Positions 44,394-53,174 are shown, counted from the stretch's first letter. The stretch is 59,711 bases of DNA from JBGOTP01 sp041476545 (GCA_041476545.1 JBGOTP010000001.1:1-59711), one strand, 5' to 3'. Numbers and translations are program-made. The notes: generated by a model not told the origin, from the sequence alone.

Positions 44394-44428
44394 TCTCTGC
44401 GTGCTCTGCGGTTTCTGCGGTTAACGTT
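44394..44428. repeat. 9-nt-period repeat, right copy flanking the GxxExxY gene
   Basis: Plus-strand CTCTGCG-TGCTCTGCG-GTTTCTGCG-GTTAACG, ending 5 nt before the def start. It is inverted relative to the copy at 43923-43955. Confidence 0.75.
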
Positions 44429-44432
44429 TCCG

Positions 44433-44942
44433 ATGATCAGGCCCATTCTCAAGTACGGCGATTCGACCCTCCACGATCCGGCGCGTCCCGTGGATGCGTT
44501 CACCGACGCAGTCGACCGCATCATCGGCGACATGACCGAGACGATGTACGCGGCGCCCGGGATCGGCCTTGCGGCCCCGCAAATCGGCGTGCCCCTTCGC
44601 ATCTTCGTCGTCGATCTCTCCCTCGGCCACAACCCCAACGGGCTCATCGTCATGGTCAACCCGGAGTTCGTCGCGCGCGACGGGATGCAGCTCGAAGAAG
44701 AGGGCTGCCTGAGCGTGCCGGGCTTCAATGCCACGGTCGTCCGTCCGTCCCGCGTGACCGTGAAGGGGCTGGATCGCACGGGCCAGGAGTACCAGCGCGA
44801 AGGGACGGAACTCCTGGCCCGCGCCTTTCAACACGAGATGGATCATCTCGACGGCACGCTGTTTGTGGATCATCTCCGCGGCATCAAGCGCGACCTCATC
44901 GTGCGCAAAATTCGCAAGCTCACGCGCGCGGGGAAATGGTAG
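44433..44942 (+). CDS. def: Peptide deformylase
   Basis: Removes the formyl group from new proteins; metal-dependent. It has 169 residues. Motif 1 is GIGLAAPQ (43-50), motif 2 EEGCLS with metal ligand Cys92, motif 3 HEMDH (134-138) with both His ligands and the catalytic Glu. It overlaps fmt by 7 nt, the common def-fmt pair that balances formylation and deformylation. ATG 44433. Confidence 0.96.
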   Translation: MIRPILKYGDSTLHDPARPVDAFTDAVDRIIGDMTETMYAAPGIGLAAPQIGVPLRIFVVDLSLGHNPNGLIVMVNPEFVARDGMQLEEEGCLSVPGFNATVVRPSRVTVKGLDRTGQEYQREGTELLARAFQHEMDHLDGTLFVDHLRGIKRDLIVRKIRKLTRAGKW

Positions 44943-45922
44943 ACAGCCGTTCGCTGCGGGTGGTCTTCTTCGGCACGCCGGCGTTCGCGGTGCCGGCGTT
45001 CGAGGCGCTGCGCACGTCCCGCCATACCGTTGTGGCGGTGGTGACGCAGCCCGACCGGCCGAGCGGCCGCGGTCAGAAAACGACGGACGCTCCGGTCAAG
45101 GCGCGGGCCGTCCTGGCGGGTCTTCCGATCCTGCAGCCGGCCAGTCTCAGGGATCCGGTCTTCATCTCATCGCTCGCCGCCTTCAACGCGGACCTTGGCG
45201 TCGTCGCTGCCTACGGCAAGATCTTGACGGAAGCCGTGCTGGCCCTCCCCCGCCTCGGCATGGTCAACGTGCATGCCTCACTGCTTCCCAAATATCGAGG
45301 CGCGGCGCCGGTGCATCGGTCCATCATCGCGGGAGAGCGCGAAACCGGCGTGACAATCATGCGTGTCGTCCGGGCACTCGACGCGGGACCAATGCTCGCT
45401 GCGACGCGTCGGCCCGTCGCGCCAGACGAAACAAGCGAGCAGGTGGAGCGGGATCTTGCACAGATGGGAGCTTCCCTTCTCGTGTCAACCATCGACGGAA
45501 TGACCGCAGGCACAGTCAACGAGATTCCGCAGGACGACGGCGCGGCGACCTATGCGGCTCGTCTGACGAAGACAGACGGGTTGATCGACTGGTCCGTCGG
45601 GGCGCGTCGCGTTCACGATCTGATTCGCGGCCTGCATCCGTGGCCACACGCGTACACGTTCACGAAGGGCCAGCGCCTCATCCTGTTGCGGGCGGCTGTT
45701 TCAGACACGCCGGCCCGCGACGCCGACGGGAACGCTGCGGGTCACCCCGCCGCGCCTGGAGCCATTCTCGCGGCCGCCGGTGACGATCTCCGGATCGCGT
45801 GCGGCGATGGAATCCTCCGGGTCCTGGAGCTGCAGGCTGAGGGGACGCGACCGATGACCGTCCGTGATTTCCTCGCCGGCCATCGCCTGATGCCTGGCGA
45901 CCGATTCACATCGACCCCATGA
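44936..45922 (+). CDS. fmt: Methionyl-tRNA formyltransferase
   Basis: Formylates initiator Met-tRNA with 10-formyl-tetrahydrofolate. It has 328 residues. LRVVFFGTPAFAVPAFEAL is the N-terminus, and the catalytic part is VNVHASLLPKYRGAAPVHRSIIAGERETGVTIM, with the His and the S-L-L-P loop. The C-terminal domain binds tRNA. ATG 44936 overlaps def; the longer open frame (from 44384) runs through def and is rejected. It overlaps rsmB by 4 nt. Confidence 0.95.
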   Translation: MVDSRSLRVVFFGTPAFAVPAFEALRTSRHTVVAVVTQPDRPSGRGQKTTDAPVKARAVLAGLPILQPASLRDPVFISSLAAFNADLGVVAAYGKILTEAVLALPRLGMVNVHASLLPKYRGAAPVHRSIIAGERETGVTIMRVVRALDAGPMLAATRRPVAPDETSEQVERDLAQMGASLLVSTIDGMTAGTVNEIPQDDGAATYAARLTKTDGLIDWSVGARRVHDLIRGLHPWPHAYTFTKGQRLILLRAAVSDTPARDADGNAAGHPAAPGAILAAAGDDLRIACGDGILRVLELQAEGTRPMTVRDFLAGHRLMPGDRFTSTP

Positions 45923-47286
45923 TCGGTCCGGCGCGGATCGCCGCGTACGATATCCTCTCGGCGGTCTCAGCTGGACGGGCCGATCTGCCAACTGCGATCG
46001 ACCACGCGCGCGCATCCCTCACCGACAACCGCGACCGGGCACTCGCCAGCGAAATTGCGACCGGCGTTCAGCGGTGGCGCGCCGCGCTGGATCACCTCAT
46101 CGTGCAGTTCTCGAAGCGATCGCTCGATCGCCTGGACCCGGCCATCATCGAGATTCTGCGCATCGGCCTGTACCAGCTGCTGCATCTCACGAGAGTCCCG
46201 GCCCCGGCGATTGTCGATGATGCGGTCGACATGAGCCGGCGTGCGGGAAAGAGCAGCGCGAGCGGCTTCGTGAACGCGGTATTGCGAACGGCGGTCCGGA
46301 CGCGAAGGGCGGTGCCGCTTCCCAAACGGCCCGCGAATCCGGCGGATCGCGACGCCGCACTGGAGTACCTGAGCATCACGTTGTCGCATCCGCGATGGCT
46401 CGTGTCCCGCTGGTACGATCGTCTCGGCTTCGACGTCACCGAATCCTGGCTGCGTTTCAACAACGAACCGGCTCCGCTGACGCTTCGGACCAATCGTCTG
46501 CGTGCATCACGGGACGAGGTCCATGCGCGGCTGGAGACACTCGGCGTTCGTACCCGGCCCGGGCAGTTCGCGCCCGACGCGCTGATCGTCGAGGAAGGTC
46601 GTCCGACAGGAGAGGCCTTCGTCATTCAGGACGAAGCCTCGCAGCTCGTGACGCTGCTGGCTGGCGCCATGCCCGGGGCACTGGTACTCGACGCGTGCGC
46701 CTCACCTGGTGGCAAGGCCACGGCGCTCGCCGCGGCGATCTCGGCCGGCCCCCTTCGAACGAACTCACGCCCTGGCAGGCTTGTCGCCTGCGATGTTCGT
46801 GGACGACGTATGGACCTGCTTCGCCGCACAATCGCAGCGACCGGCGCGGAGAGGATCTGGCTCGTTCAGGCCGATCTGCTCGAACCGCTGCCCTTTCGTG
46901 TGCCGTTCGACTGCGCGATTGTTGATGCGCCCTGCTCCGGTCTGGGCACACTGCGTCGCGATCCGGACATCCGGTGGCGCCGGCACGAGTCCGACTTGGT
47001 CGCGCTTGGCGACGCGCAATTGAGGATGCTTCGCCACGCCGCCGGTGTGATCGCACCGGGCGGACGCCTCGTCTATGCCACTTGCTCGACCGAGCCCGAA
47101 GAGAACGAGCACATCGCCGAACAGTTCCTCCGGTTGTCGCCAGACTTTGTCGCGCTCGACGCCAGGCACGCACATCCGCTGCTACCCGCGTCGGTCGTCG
47201 ACCATCGCGGCCATCTGCGCACGACCCCGGACCGTCATGGGCTCGAAGGGTTCTTCGGGGCAGTATTCCGGAAGAATGACTTGTAG
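45919..47286 (+). CDS. rsmB: 16S rRNA m5C methyltransferase RsmB/Sun
   Basis: Methylates a cytosine (C967 in E. coli) of 16S rRNA with SAM. It has 455 residues. The N-terminal NusB-like RNA-binding domain covers about 1-135 and the methyltransferase about 160-455, with VLDACASPGGKATALA, CAIVDAPCSGLGTLRRDPD and VYATCSTEPEENE, which contain both catalytic cysteines. It continues the def-fmt-rsmB order seen widely in bacteria. ATG overlaps the fmt stop (ATGA). Confidence 0.94.
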   Translation: MIGPARIAAYDILSAVSAGRADLPTAIDHARASLTDNRDRALASEIATGVQRWRAALDHLIVQFSKRSLDRLDPAIIEILRIGLYQLLHLTRVPAPAIVDDAVDMSRRAGKSSASGFVNAVLRTAVRTRRAVPLPKRPANPADRDAALEYLSITLSHPRWLVSRWYDRLGFDVTESWLRFNNEPAPLTLRTNRLRASRDEVHARLETLGVRTRPGQFAPDALIVEEGRPTGEAFVIQDEASQLVTLLAGAMPGALVLDACASPGGKATALAAAISAGPLRTNSRPGRLVACDVRGRRMDLLRRTIAATGAERIWLVQADLLEPLPFRVPFDCAIVDAPCSGLGTLRRDPDIRWRRHESDLVALGDAQLRMLRHAAGVIAPGGRLVYATCSTEPEENEHIAEQFLRLSPDFVALDARHAHPLLPASVVDHRGHLRTTPDRHGLEGFFGAVFRKNDL

Positions 47287-47292
47287 TACGAT
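47287..47292 (+). promoter_or_regulatory. Possible -10 hexamer of the PASTA gene
   Basis: TACGAT, 11 nt before ATG 47304, immediately after the rsmB stop. It could give a second, leaderless start inside the operon. Confidence 0.25.
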
Positions 47293-47303
47293 CTTCCCGC
47301 CCA

Positions 47304-48026
47304 ATGGCCTTGAGAACGCGCGTCTGGAGTGCGGGCAAGGTGCTCGTGCTGGCCGGAGCTCTGATTGTCACGTATCTCGTGTTCGGCGCTGCAGCGATGC
47401 GTGTCGCCCTGATGGCGCGCGAGGTGCAGGTTCCCGATTTCACAAATCGCACGGCGAACGAGGCCACGGCGCTTGCCAACGATCTCGGCCTGGCGATTAA
47501 GGTAGACGACAATCTTCGCCTGGATCCCAAGATACTGGCGGGGCGCGTGCTCGCCCAGGAACCCGCGGCTGGAACCGCGACGCGACGACAGCGAAGCGTC
47601 AAGGTCTGGTTGAGTTCAGGACCGCGCGCCACGAAGGTGCCGGCACTGACGGGCGAGACTGAGCGAACCGCGCAGCTGCGCCTGTCGCAGGACGGTCTCA
47701 TCGTCGCGAGCGTGTCGGAAATCCGGTCGCCGGCCTACCCGCTCGATGTCGTGGTCGCCCAGGATCCCGCGGCGAATGTGGCCGCTGCGCAGGTGTCGCT
47801 GCTCGTCAACCGCGCCGAGTCGGGGGGCACGTTCGTGATGCCCGACTTGATCGGCGTCAGCGCCGACCGCGCCGCCACGATTCTTCGCAACCACGGGTTT
47901 CGCGCGGCCATTGTCGGGTCGACTCCCTATCCGGGCGTCGGTCCCGGAGTCATCCTGCGTCAGAGCCCGCAAGCCGGATTTCAAATTGCGCCGGGCGAAC
48001 CCATCTCTATTGAGGTCAGTCGTTGA
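47304..48026 (+). CDS. Membrane protein with three PASTA domains
   Basis: A protein of 240 residues: one N-terminal TM helix (VLVLAGALIVTYLVFGAAA) and three PASTA repeats outside (VQVPDFTNRTANEATALANDLGL; TKVPALTGETERTAQLRLSQDGL; FVMPDLIGVSADRAATILRNHGF). PASTA domains bind peptidoglycan fragments or lipid II and are usually fused to PknB kinases or PBPs; here there is no kinase or transpeptidase. It sits between rsmB and rpe, a place where many Gram-positive genomes have a PASTA kinase gene, so it may be a relic or stand-alone adaptor. Confidence 0.88.
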   Translation: MALRTRVWSAGKVLVLAGALIVTYLVFGAAAMRVALMAREVQVPDFTNRTANEATALANDLGLAIKVDDNLRLDPKILAGRVLAQEPAAGTATRRQRSVKVWLSSGPRATKVPALTGETERTAQLRLSQDGLIVASVSEIRSPAYPLDVVVAQDPAANVAAAQVSLLVNRAESGGTFVMPDLIGVSADRAATILRNHGFRAAIVGSTPYPGVGPGVILRQSPQAGFQIAPGEPISIEVSR

Positions 48027-48709
48027 GCGTACGGATTGCGCCGTCGATTCTATCGGCCGACTTTGCCAGACTGGGCGAAGCCGTCGCCGCGGTTGAGCGT
48101 GGCGGAGCCGACCTGCTTCACGTCGATGTGATGGACGGCCACTTCGTCCCGAACATCACCATCGGTCCCGTGGTGGTTCGGTCGCTCAAGCGGGTGGCCA
48201 GGATTCCGCTCGACGTGCACCTCATGATCACCGATCCCGATCGATACATCGAGGCGTTTGCCGAAGCGGGCGCTTCCATGATCTCGGTGCACGTGGAAGT
48301 GCTTCCCCACCTGCACCGTACGGTTCAGGCCATCAAAGCTCTCAACGTGCGGGCTGGGGTCGTCCTGAATCCGTCGACGCCTGTCATCGCGCTCGAACAG
48401 ATCGCCGGCGACGTGGATTTCGTGCTCCTGATGTCGGTCAACCCCGGATTCGGCGGTCAGACTTTCATTCCGCGATCCGAGTCTAAGGTCCGGGAGGTGC
48501 GGGACATGCTCAACCGGAGCGGGAACGTCGCGGCGGCGATCGAAATCGACGGCGGTGTCGACCTGCAAACCGTGGGTCGTGTCGTCGCGGCAGGCGCGCG
48601 AATTCTCGTCGCCGGTTCCGCGATATTCAATTCTCCGGATCCTGAACGCGCCACGCGCGAGCTGAAGGCCGCCGCCCAGGCAGCGGCGCCTCCGGCTGCC
48701 GCCCATTGA
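48023..48709 (+). CDS. rpe: Ribulose-phosphate 3-epimerase
   Basis: Interconverts ribulose-5-phosphate and xylulose-5-phosphate. It has 228 residues in a TIM barrel. IAPSILSADFARLGEAV has the Ser/Asp, HVDVMDGHFVPNITIGP the metal His and Asp, HLMITDP and MSVNPGFGGQTFI follow, and EIDGGVD has the second catalytic Asp. The start is TTG 48023, overlapping the PASTA gene stop (TTGA). The C-terminal 15 residues are an Ala/Pro tail. Confidence 0.94.
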   Translation: MSVRIAPSILSADFARLGEAVAAVERGGADLLHVDVMDGHFVPNITIGPVVVRSLKRVARIPLDVHLMITDPDRYIEAFAEAGASMISVHVEVLPHLHRTVQAIKALNVRAGVVLNPSTPVIALEQIAGDVDFVLLMSVNPGFGGQTFIPRSESKVREVRDMLNRSGNVAAAIEIDGGVDLQTVGRVVAAGARILVAGSAIFNSPDPERATRELKAAAQAAAPPAAAH

Positions 48710-49128
48710 GCGCCGCCGCATCGGTATCACGTGTGCGCGTGCGCTATGCCGAAACGGACCAGATGGGTGTCGTGTACTACGCGAACTACCTCGTCTGGTT
48801 CGAGGTCGGACGTACCGATCTGCTGCGCGAAGCAGGCTGGACGTATCGGTCGATGGAAGCCGACGGGTTCTCTCTCCCGGTGACCGAGGCCCATTGCGCC
48901 TACTGTCAATCCGCGCGCTATGACGACGACCTCGAGATCAGGACGACCGGAACGCTCGTCTCACCGGTGCGGGTGCGGTTCGAGTACGAGGTGGTGCGCG
49001 CCGGAGATGGCACCGTGCTGGCGCAGGGGCACACCGTGCATGCAACGCTCGACCGCGGTGGCCGTCCCTGTCGCCTTCCCGAACGCGTGCGGGCAATCCT
49101 CAATCGGACCCGTCCCGGCACGCCGTAG
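48706..49128 (+). CDS. ybgC: Acyl-CoA thioesterase, YbgC/4-hydroxybenzoyl-CoA thioesterase family
   Basis: A hotdog-fold thioesterase of 140 residues. The catalytic Asp is in RVRYAETDQMGVVYYANYLVWFE, the Asp-x-x-Gly signature of the family. YbgC proteins hydrolyse short or acyl-ACP-type thioesters and are often near tol-pal; here the gene is between rpe and bamD. The start is TTG 48706, again overlapping the previous stop (TTGA). Confidence 0.9.
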   Translation: MSAAASVSRVRVRYAETDQMGVVYYANYLVWFEVGRTDLLREAGWTYRSMEADGFSLPVTEAHCAYCQSARYDDDLEIRTTGTLVSPVRVRFEYEVVRAGDGTVLAQGHTVHATLDRGGRPCRLPERVRAILNRTRPGTP

Positions 49129-49192
49129 CGCGCACATGGGCGACACGGGGGGGGCGCATGGAGACGACAGCGCGGGAAACCGCGGCGACGTA

Positions 49193-49198
49193 TACAAT
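49193..49198 (+). promoter_or_regulatory. -10 hexamer of bamD
   Basis: TACAAT, followed by the ribosome site GGAG (49203-49206) and ATG 49209. Unlike most promoters here it leaves room for a short leader. Confidence 0.4.
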
Positions 49199-49208
49199 AT
49201 TTGGAGAC

Positions 49209-50024
49209 ATGGCTCGAATCGCCCTTCGGCGCATCTCGTTGATGGCCTCGACCCTCGCACTGGCGTGCGCCGTTGGCTGCGCGAATTCCGGATCCGGACG
49301 CGTCGTGCCGGTCGGCACACCGCAACCGGATCAGTTCCTGTTCGAAAAAGGGATGGAGGCGCTCGCCAAGAACAAGTGGCTGACGGCGCGGGAGTACTTC
49401 AAACAGGTCAACGAAACCTATGTGCAAAGCCCCCTGCGTCCCGACGCCAAGCTTGGCGTCGGCGACACGTATCTGGGAGAGGGCGGCTCGGCGTCGCTCG
49501 TGCTCGCCATCAACGAGTTTCGAGAGTTTCTCACCTTCTATCCTCTCAACCGTCGTGCCGACTACGCGCAGTACAAGCTCGGGTACGCGCACTTCCGCCA
49601 GATGCGGGGGGCGCCGCGGGATCAGACCGAAACCAGAGCAGCCATCAAGGAATTCGACGCATTCGTCGTGAAGTATCCAAACAGTGCGTATCTCGCTGAA
49701 GTGAGAGAGAAGCTCCGCGAGGCCAAGGATCGCATCGCGGAGGCGGAATTCCGGGTCGGTCGCTTCTATTACCAGCAGGCGAAGTTCTATCCGGCGGCGA
49801 TCGCCCGCTTCAACGCGATTCTCAAAGATGATCCGGAATTCACGGGCCGAGACAGCGTCTATTTCTATCTCGGCGAGGCTCTGCTGAAGGTGAAGCTGGA
49901 CGCCCAGGCGCTCCCCTACTACGAAAAGATCGTCAAGGAATTCGGCAAGAGCGAGTACCTCGACGAGAGCCGCAAGCGGATCGCCGAGCTGAAGGCGCAG
50001 GCCGAAGCGAGATCGCGATCATGA
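49209..50024 (+). CDS. bamD: Outer membrane assembly lipoprotein BamD (YfiO-type)
   Basis: Part of the BAM machine that inserts beta-barrel proteins. It has 271 residues. The signal ends in lipobox AVGC. Five TPR-like helical pairs follow, starting with FEKGMEALAKNKWLTAREYFKQV and including FREFLTFYPLNRRADYAQYKLGYAHF and IKEFDAFVVKYPNSAY. ATG 49209 has GGAG just upstream; the longer frame to 49158 is rejected. Its end overlaps the convergent pgsA gene by 6 nt. Confidence 0.92.
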   Translation: MARIALRRISLMASTLALACAVGCANSGSGRVVPVGTPQPDQFLFEKGMEALAKNKWLTAREYFKQVNETYVQSPLRPDAKLGVGDTYLGEGGSASLVLAINEFREFLTFYPLNRRADYAQYKLGYAHFRQMRGAPRDQTETRAAIKEFDAFVVKYPNSAYLAEVREKLREAKDRIAEAEFRVGRFYYQQAKFYPAAIARFNAILKDDPEFTGRDSVYFYLGEALLKVKLDAQALPYYEKIVKEFGKSEYLDESRKRIAELKAQAEARSRS

Positions 50025-50615
50025 CACGCGCGACGAGCCGACCTTACGATCGTCCATCGCGATCGGCAGGCGCGCGAAATTGAACCGCCTGAAGTAGTCG
50101 GCGGCCGAGACGAGCGCGGTCACCACGGCCACCCAGAGCGCGACCTGTCCAATCACGACAAAGCCCCGCAGGTGCTCCTTGCCGAGGATGAGCGCCAGAA
50201 TCGCCACAATCTGCGCCACCATTTTGATTTTGCCGAGGAGCGACGCCGGCATCGCCACACCACGTGTGTAGAGGAAGCTTCGGAGTGCGGTCACCGCGAA
50301 GTCCCGGCCGAGAACAATCGCGACCATCCAGGCCGACGCGAGTCCCATCTGCACCAGCGAGATGAACGCCGCTACCGTCAACAGCTTGTCCGCCAGCGGA
50401 TCGATGAACTGACCGAATGCCGTCACCTGCTGCCGCCGACGGGCAAAGTATCCGTCGAGCCAATCCGTCAGCGACGCGACACCGAAGATCGCCGCGCCGA
50501 CGAGCTCCTTCGGCACGCCAAAGATCATCCGTCCTTCGAACGTCGTGAGCAGCACGACGACGAGCAGGGGGACCAGGAAGATGCGCGTGACCGTAAGTGA
50601 ATTCGGCAGGTTCAT
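50019..50615 (-). CDS. pgsA: CDP-diacylglycerol--glycerol-3-phosphate 3-phosphatidyltransferase
   Basis: Makes phosphatidylglycerol phosphate at the inner membrane. It has 198 residues with about five TM helices. The CDP-alcohol phosphotransferase motif is complete in TDWLDGYFARRRQQVTAFGQ and FIDPLADK (D-G-xx-A-R-x8-G-x3-D-x3-D). NLPNSLTVTRIFLVPLLV is the family N-terminus. It is convergent with bamD and divergent from the nucleotidyltransferase gene. Confidence 0.93.
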   Translation of the reverse strand: MNLPNSLTVTRIFLVPLLVVVLLTTFEGRMIFGVPKELVGAAIFGVASLTDWLDGYFARRRQQVTAFGQFIDPLADKLLTVAAFISLVQMGLASAWMVAIVLGRDFAVTALRSFLYTRGVAMPASLLGKIKMVAQIVAILALILGKEHLRGFVVIGQVALWVAVVTALVSAADYFRRFNFARLPIAMDDRKVGSSRVS

Positions 50616-50648
50616 GCGCGTAGGCCCATGATATCATCGGTGGTTGCG

Positions 50649-51734
50649 ATGAAGGCGATTCTGCTTGCGGGGGGCAAGGGCACGCGACTCCGTCCGCTCA
50701 CCATTCACACACCGAAACCGATCGTGCCGATTTTCGATCGGCCGTTCCTCCACTATCAGCTCGACCTGCTGAAACAAGTGCCCGAGATCGACGAGGTGAT
50801 CCTCAGCCTGAACTATCAGCCGAGGCGGATCGAGGAGATTTTCGGCGATGGGAGCAACAGCGGCCTGAGCATTCGCTATGTCGTCGAACCGGCGCCGCTC
50901 GGCACCGGCGGCGCCATTCGCTACGCCGGCGAGAAGGTGCGCGAATCGGTCGTGGTCTTCAACGGCGATGTGCTGACCGAGATCGATCTGGCAGCAGTCA
51001 TCGCGCTCCACCGCGAACGCCACGCCAAGGCCACCATCGTCCTGACTCCGGTCGACAATCCGAGCGCGTACGGCCTGGTGGAAACCGATGCCCAGGGCAA
51101 CATTCAGCGATTTCTGGAGAAACCCAAGCCCGACGAGATCACGTGCGACACCATCAACGCCGGTATCTACGTGCTCGAACCCGAAACCTTCGATCGCATT
51201 CCCAAAGATACGCCATGGTCGATCGAGCGAAGCTTCTTCCCGTCGCTCGTCGAACAGCACGAAACGTTCATCGCATACGTCTATCGCGGGTATTGGATCG
51301 ACATCGGCACGACGGAGAAATACACGCAAGTCCATCACGACATCATGGACGGGCGCTTTCGGACATCTCTCTTCGGTGACGGCACGAAGACGGTCGTCTC
51401 GCCGCTGGCGCGCCTCGACGAGGGCGTCACGCTCGACGGCCCGTGCTTCATCGATGAGGGCGTGGTCGTGAAGACCGGCGCCCGTATCGGCGCCTACAGC
51501 GTCATCGGCCGCCAGTGCCACATCGAGGAGCACGCCACGGTCGAACGGTCGATTGTCTGGGCCAACACCCGAATCAGTCAGGAAGCGATCGTTCGCCGGT
51601 CCATCCTCGGACGACATTGTCATGTCGGGCGCAATGCGATCGTGGACGGCAGCCGGGGTGGCCCGGACGCGGACGGCGCGGCCGACATCGTCCTGGGGGA
51701 CAAGTCCGTGGTCACCGATTACAGTCGGATCTGA
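50649..51734 (+). CDS. Mannose-1-phosphate guanylyltransferase-type sugar nucleotidyltransferase
   Basis: Makes an NDP-sugar (probably GDP-mannose) from sugar-1-phosphate. It has 361 residues. The signature LLAGGKGTRLRPLTIHTPKPIVPI is at the N-terminus, followed by VVFNGDVLTEID and FLEKPKPDEITCDTINAGIYVLEP. A left-handed beta-helix of hexapeptide repeats fills about 250-361. The partner phosphomannomutase follows with 1 nt between, which supports a mannose substrate; a glucose-1-phosphate enzyme is the alternative. ATG 50649 starts at the conserved strand. Confidence 0.88.
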   Translation: MKAILLAGGKGTRLRPLTIHTPKPIVPIFDRPFLHYQLDLLKQVPEIDEVILSLNYQPRRIEEIFGDGSNSGLSIRYVVEPAPLGTGGAIRYAGEKVRESVVVFNGDVLTEIDLAAVIALHRERHAKATIVLTPVDNPSAYGLVETDAQGNIQRFLEKPKPDEITCDTINAGIYVLEPETFDRIPKDTPWSIERSFFPSLVEQHETFIAYVYRGYWIDIGTTEKYTQVHHDIMDGRFRTSLFGDGTKTVVSPLARLDEGVTLDGPCFIDEGVVVKTGARIGAYSVIGRQCHIEEHATVERSIVWANTRISQEAIVRRSILGRHCHVGRNAIVDGSRGGPDADGAADIVLGDKSVVTDYSRI

Positions 51735-51735
51735 G

Positions 51736-53085
51736 ATGAATCCAGCGATTTTCAAAGCGTACGACGTTCGCGGAACCTATCCCGACGAGATCGACGAGGA
51801 GACGGCGCGCCACATCGGCGCGGCGTTCGTGACGTATCTGAAAGCCAAACGGATCGCCCTCGGACGCGACATGCGTCTCTCCTCCCCCGCACTCGCCGCG
51901 GCGTTCATCGAGGGCGCCACATCGCAGGGCGCCGACGTCGCTGACTACGGCATGATTCCGACCGACATGCTGTACTTCGCCGTCGCAACGGATGCCCATG
52001 ACGGCGGCGTGGAGATCACCGCCTCGCACAATCCGAAGCAGTACAACGGCATGAAGATGGTGCGCCAGGGGGCGTTTCCCCTGAGCGGCGATGCCGGCAT
52101 CTCCGACATCCGCGACATGATTGCCGGCCATCGGCTGCCGCCACCGGCCGCGCGACCGGGACAGGTGACGACCAGACACGCGCTCGATGCCTACATTGCG
52201 CACGTCATGTCGTTCATCGATCCAGCCCTCGTGCATCCCTTCAAGGTGGTGCTCGACGCGGGGAGCGGCATGGGCGGCCTCGTCGCGCCGAAACTCTTCG
52301 ACCGTCTGCCGTGTCACACCTCGCGCCTCTGCTTCGAGATCGACGGACGTTTCCCACACCACGAGGCCAATCCCCTCATCGAGGAGAATCGCCGCGACAT
52401 CGTCGAACGCGTCGTCGCGGATGGCGCGGACATCGGCATTGCGTGGGATGGCGACGCGGATCGCTGCTTCTTCATCGATGGCACGGGCGAATTCGTGCCG
52501 GGAGATTTCATCACGGCGCTCCTGGCGGAGGCGTTTCTCCTGCGCGATCCTGGCGCCACGATCATTTATGATCTCCGGGCGAGCTACGCGGTCAAGGATG
52601 TCGTGGCCGCGCACGGCGGCACGTCGCTGATGAACCGGGTCGGTCACGCGTTCTTCAAGAAGCGGATGCGCGACACCAACGCCGTGTTCGGCGGAGAGGT
52701 CACCGGACACTACTACTTCCGCGACAACTTCTATGCCGACAACGGCTTCATCCCGGCGCTGCTCATTCTCGAGTTGATGTCGAAGAAGAAGCAGAGCCTG
52801 CACCAGCTGCTCGAGCCGCTGCGACGCCGCTATTTCATTTCCGGCGAGATCAACACCAAACTGCCGGCGATGGATGCCGTGTCGGCGACACTCGACGCGA
52901 TCGCGCGCCGGTACAAGGATGCGCGGCAATACTCGCTCGACGGCCTTTCCGTCGAGTATCAGGACTGGCACTTCAACGTACGCGCGTCGAATACGGAACC
53001 GCTGGTGCGGTTGAATCTGGAAGCCACCACGCCGGAGGCTATGGCGGCAAGGCGGGATGAGGTGCTGGCGCTGATTCGAGCGTGA
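51736..53085 (+). CDS. manB: Phosphomannomutase/phosphoglucomutase
   Basis: Interconverts mannose-6-P and mannose-1-P (also the glucose forms). It has 449 residues. FKAYDVRGTYPDEIDEE opens the protein. The phospho-Ser is in VEITASHNPKQYNGMK, the metal loop is GIAWDGDADRCFFID, the sugar-binding loop GGEVTGHYYFRD and the phosphate site RASNTEPLVRLNLEA. With the upstream nucleotidyltransferase it converts mannose-6-P to GDP-mannose for polysaccharides or, possibly, mannosylglycerate. ATG 51736 is 1 nt after the previous stop; the longer frame from 51553 is rejected. Confidence 0.94.
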   Translation: MNPAIFKAYDVRGTYPDEIDEETARHIGAAFVTYLKAKRIALGRDMRLSSPALAAAFIEGATSQGADVADYGMIPTDMLYFAVATDAHDGGVEITASHNPKQYNGMKMVRQGAFPLSGDAGISDIRDMIAGHRLPPPAARPGQVTTRHALDAYIAHVMSFIDPALVHPFKVVLDAGSGMGGLVAPKLFDRLPCHTSRLCFEIDGRFPHHEANPLIEENRRDIVERVVADGADIGIAWDGDADRCFFIDGTGEFVPGDFITALLAEAFLLRDPGATIIYDLRASYAVKDVVAAHGGTSLMNRVGHAFFKKRMRDTNAVFGGEVTGHYYFRDNFYADNGFIPALLILELMSKKKQSLHQLLEPLRRRYFISGEINTKLPAMDAVSATLDAIARRYKDARQYSLDGLSVEYQDWHFNVRASNTEPLVRLNLEATTPEAMAARRDEVLALIRA

Positions 53086-53100
53086 TAAACTTTTGGAGAC

Positions 53101-53174
53101 GCGGGCTTAGCATAGTGGTAATGCTCTGGCTTCCCAAGCCAGTTAGACGGGTCCGATTCCCGTAGCCCGCTCCA
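53101..53174 (+). tRNA. tRNA-Gly (CCC)
   Basis: A cloverleaf can be drawn: acceptor GCGGGCT/AGCCCGC, anticodon arm CTGGC-TTCCCAA-GCCAG with anticodon CCC, T arm CGGGTCCGATTCCCG, discriminator T and encoded CCA. It decodes GGG. Confidence 0.95.

Noticed and set aside
50634..51755. 373-codon open frame on the minus strand opposite the sugar nucleotidyltransferase
   Set aside because: Low-complexity antisense of a clear enzyme gene; no motifs.
51712..52971. 419-codon open frame on the minus strand opposite manB
   Set aside because: Antisense shadow; the plus-strand frame has all phosphomannomutase motifs.
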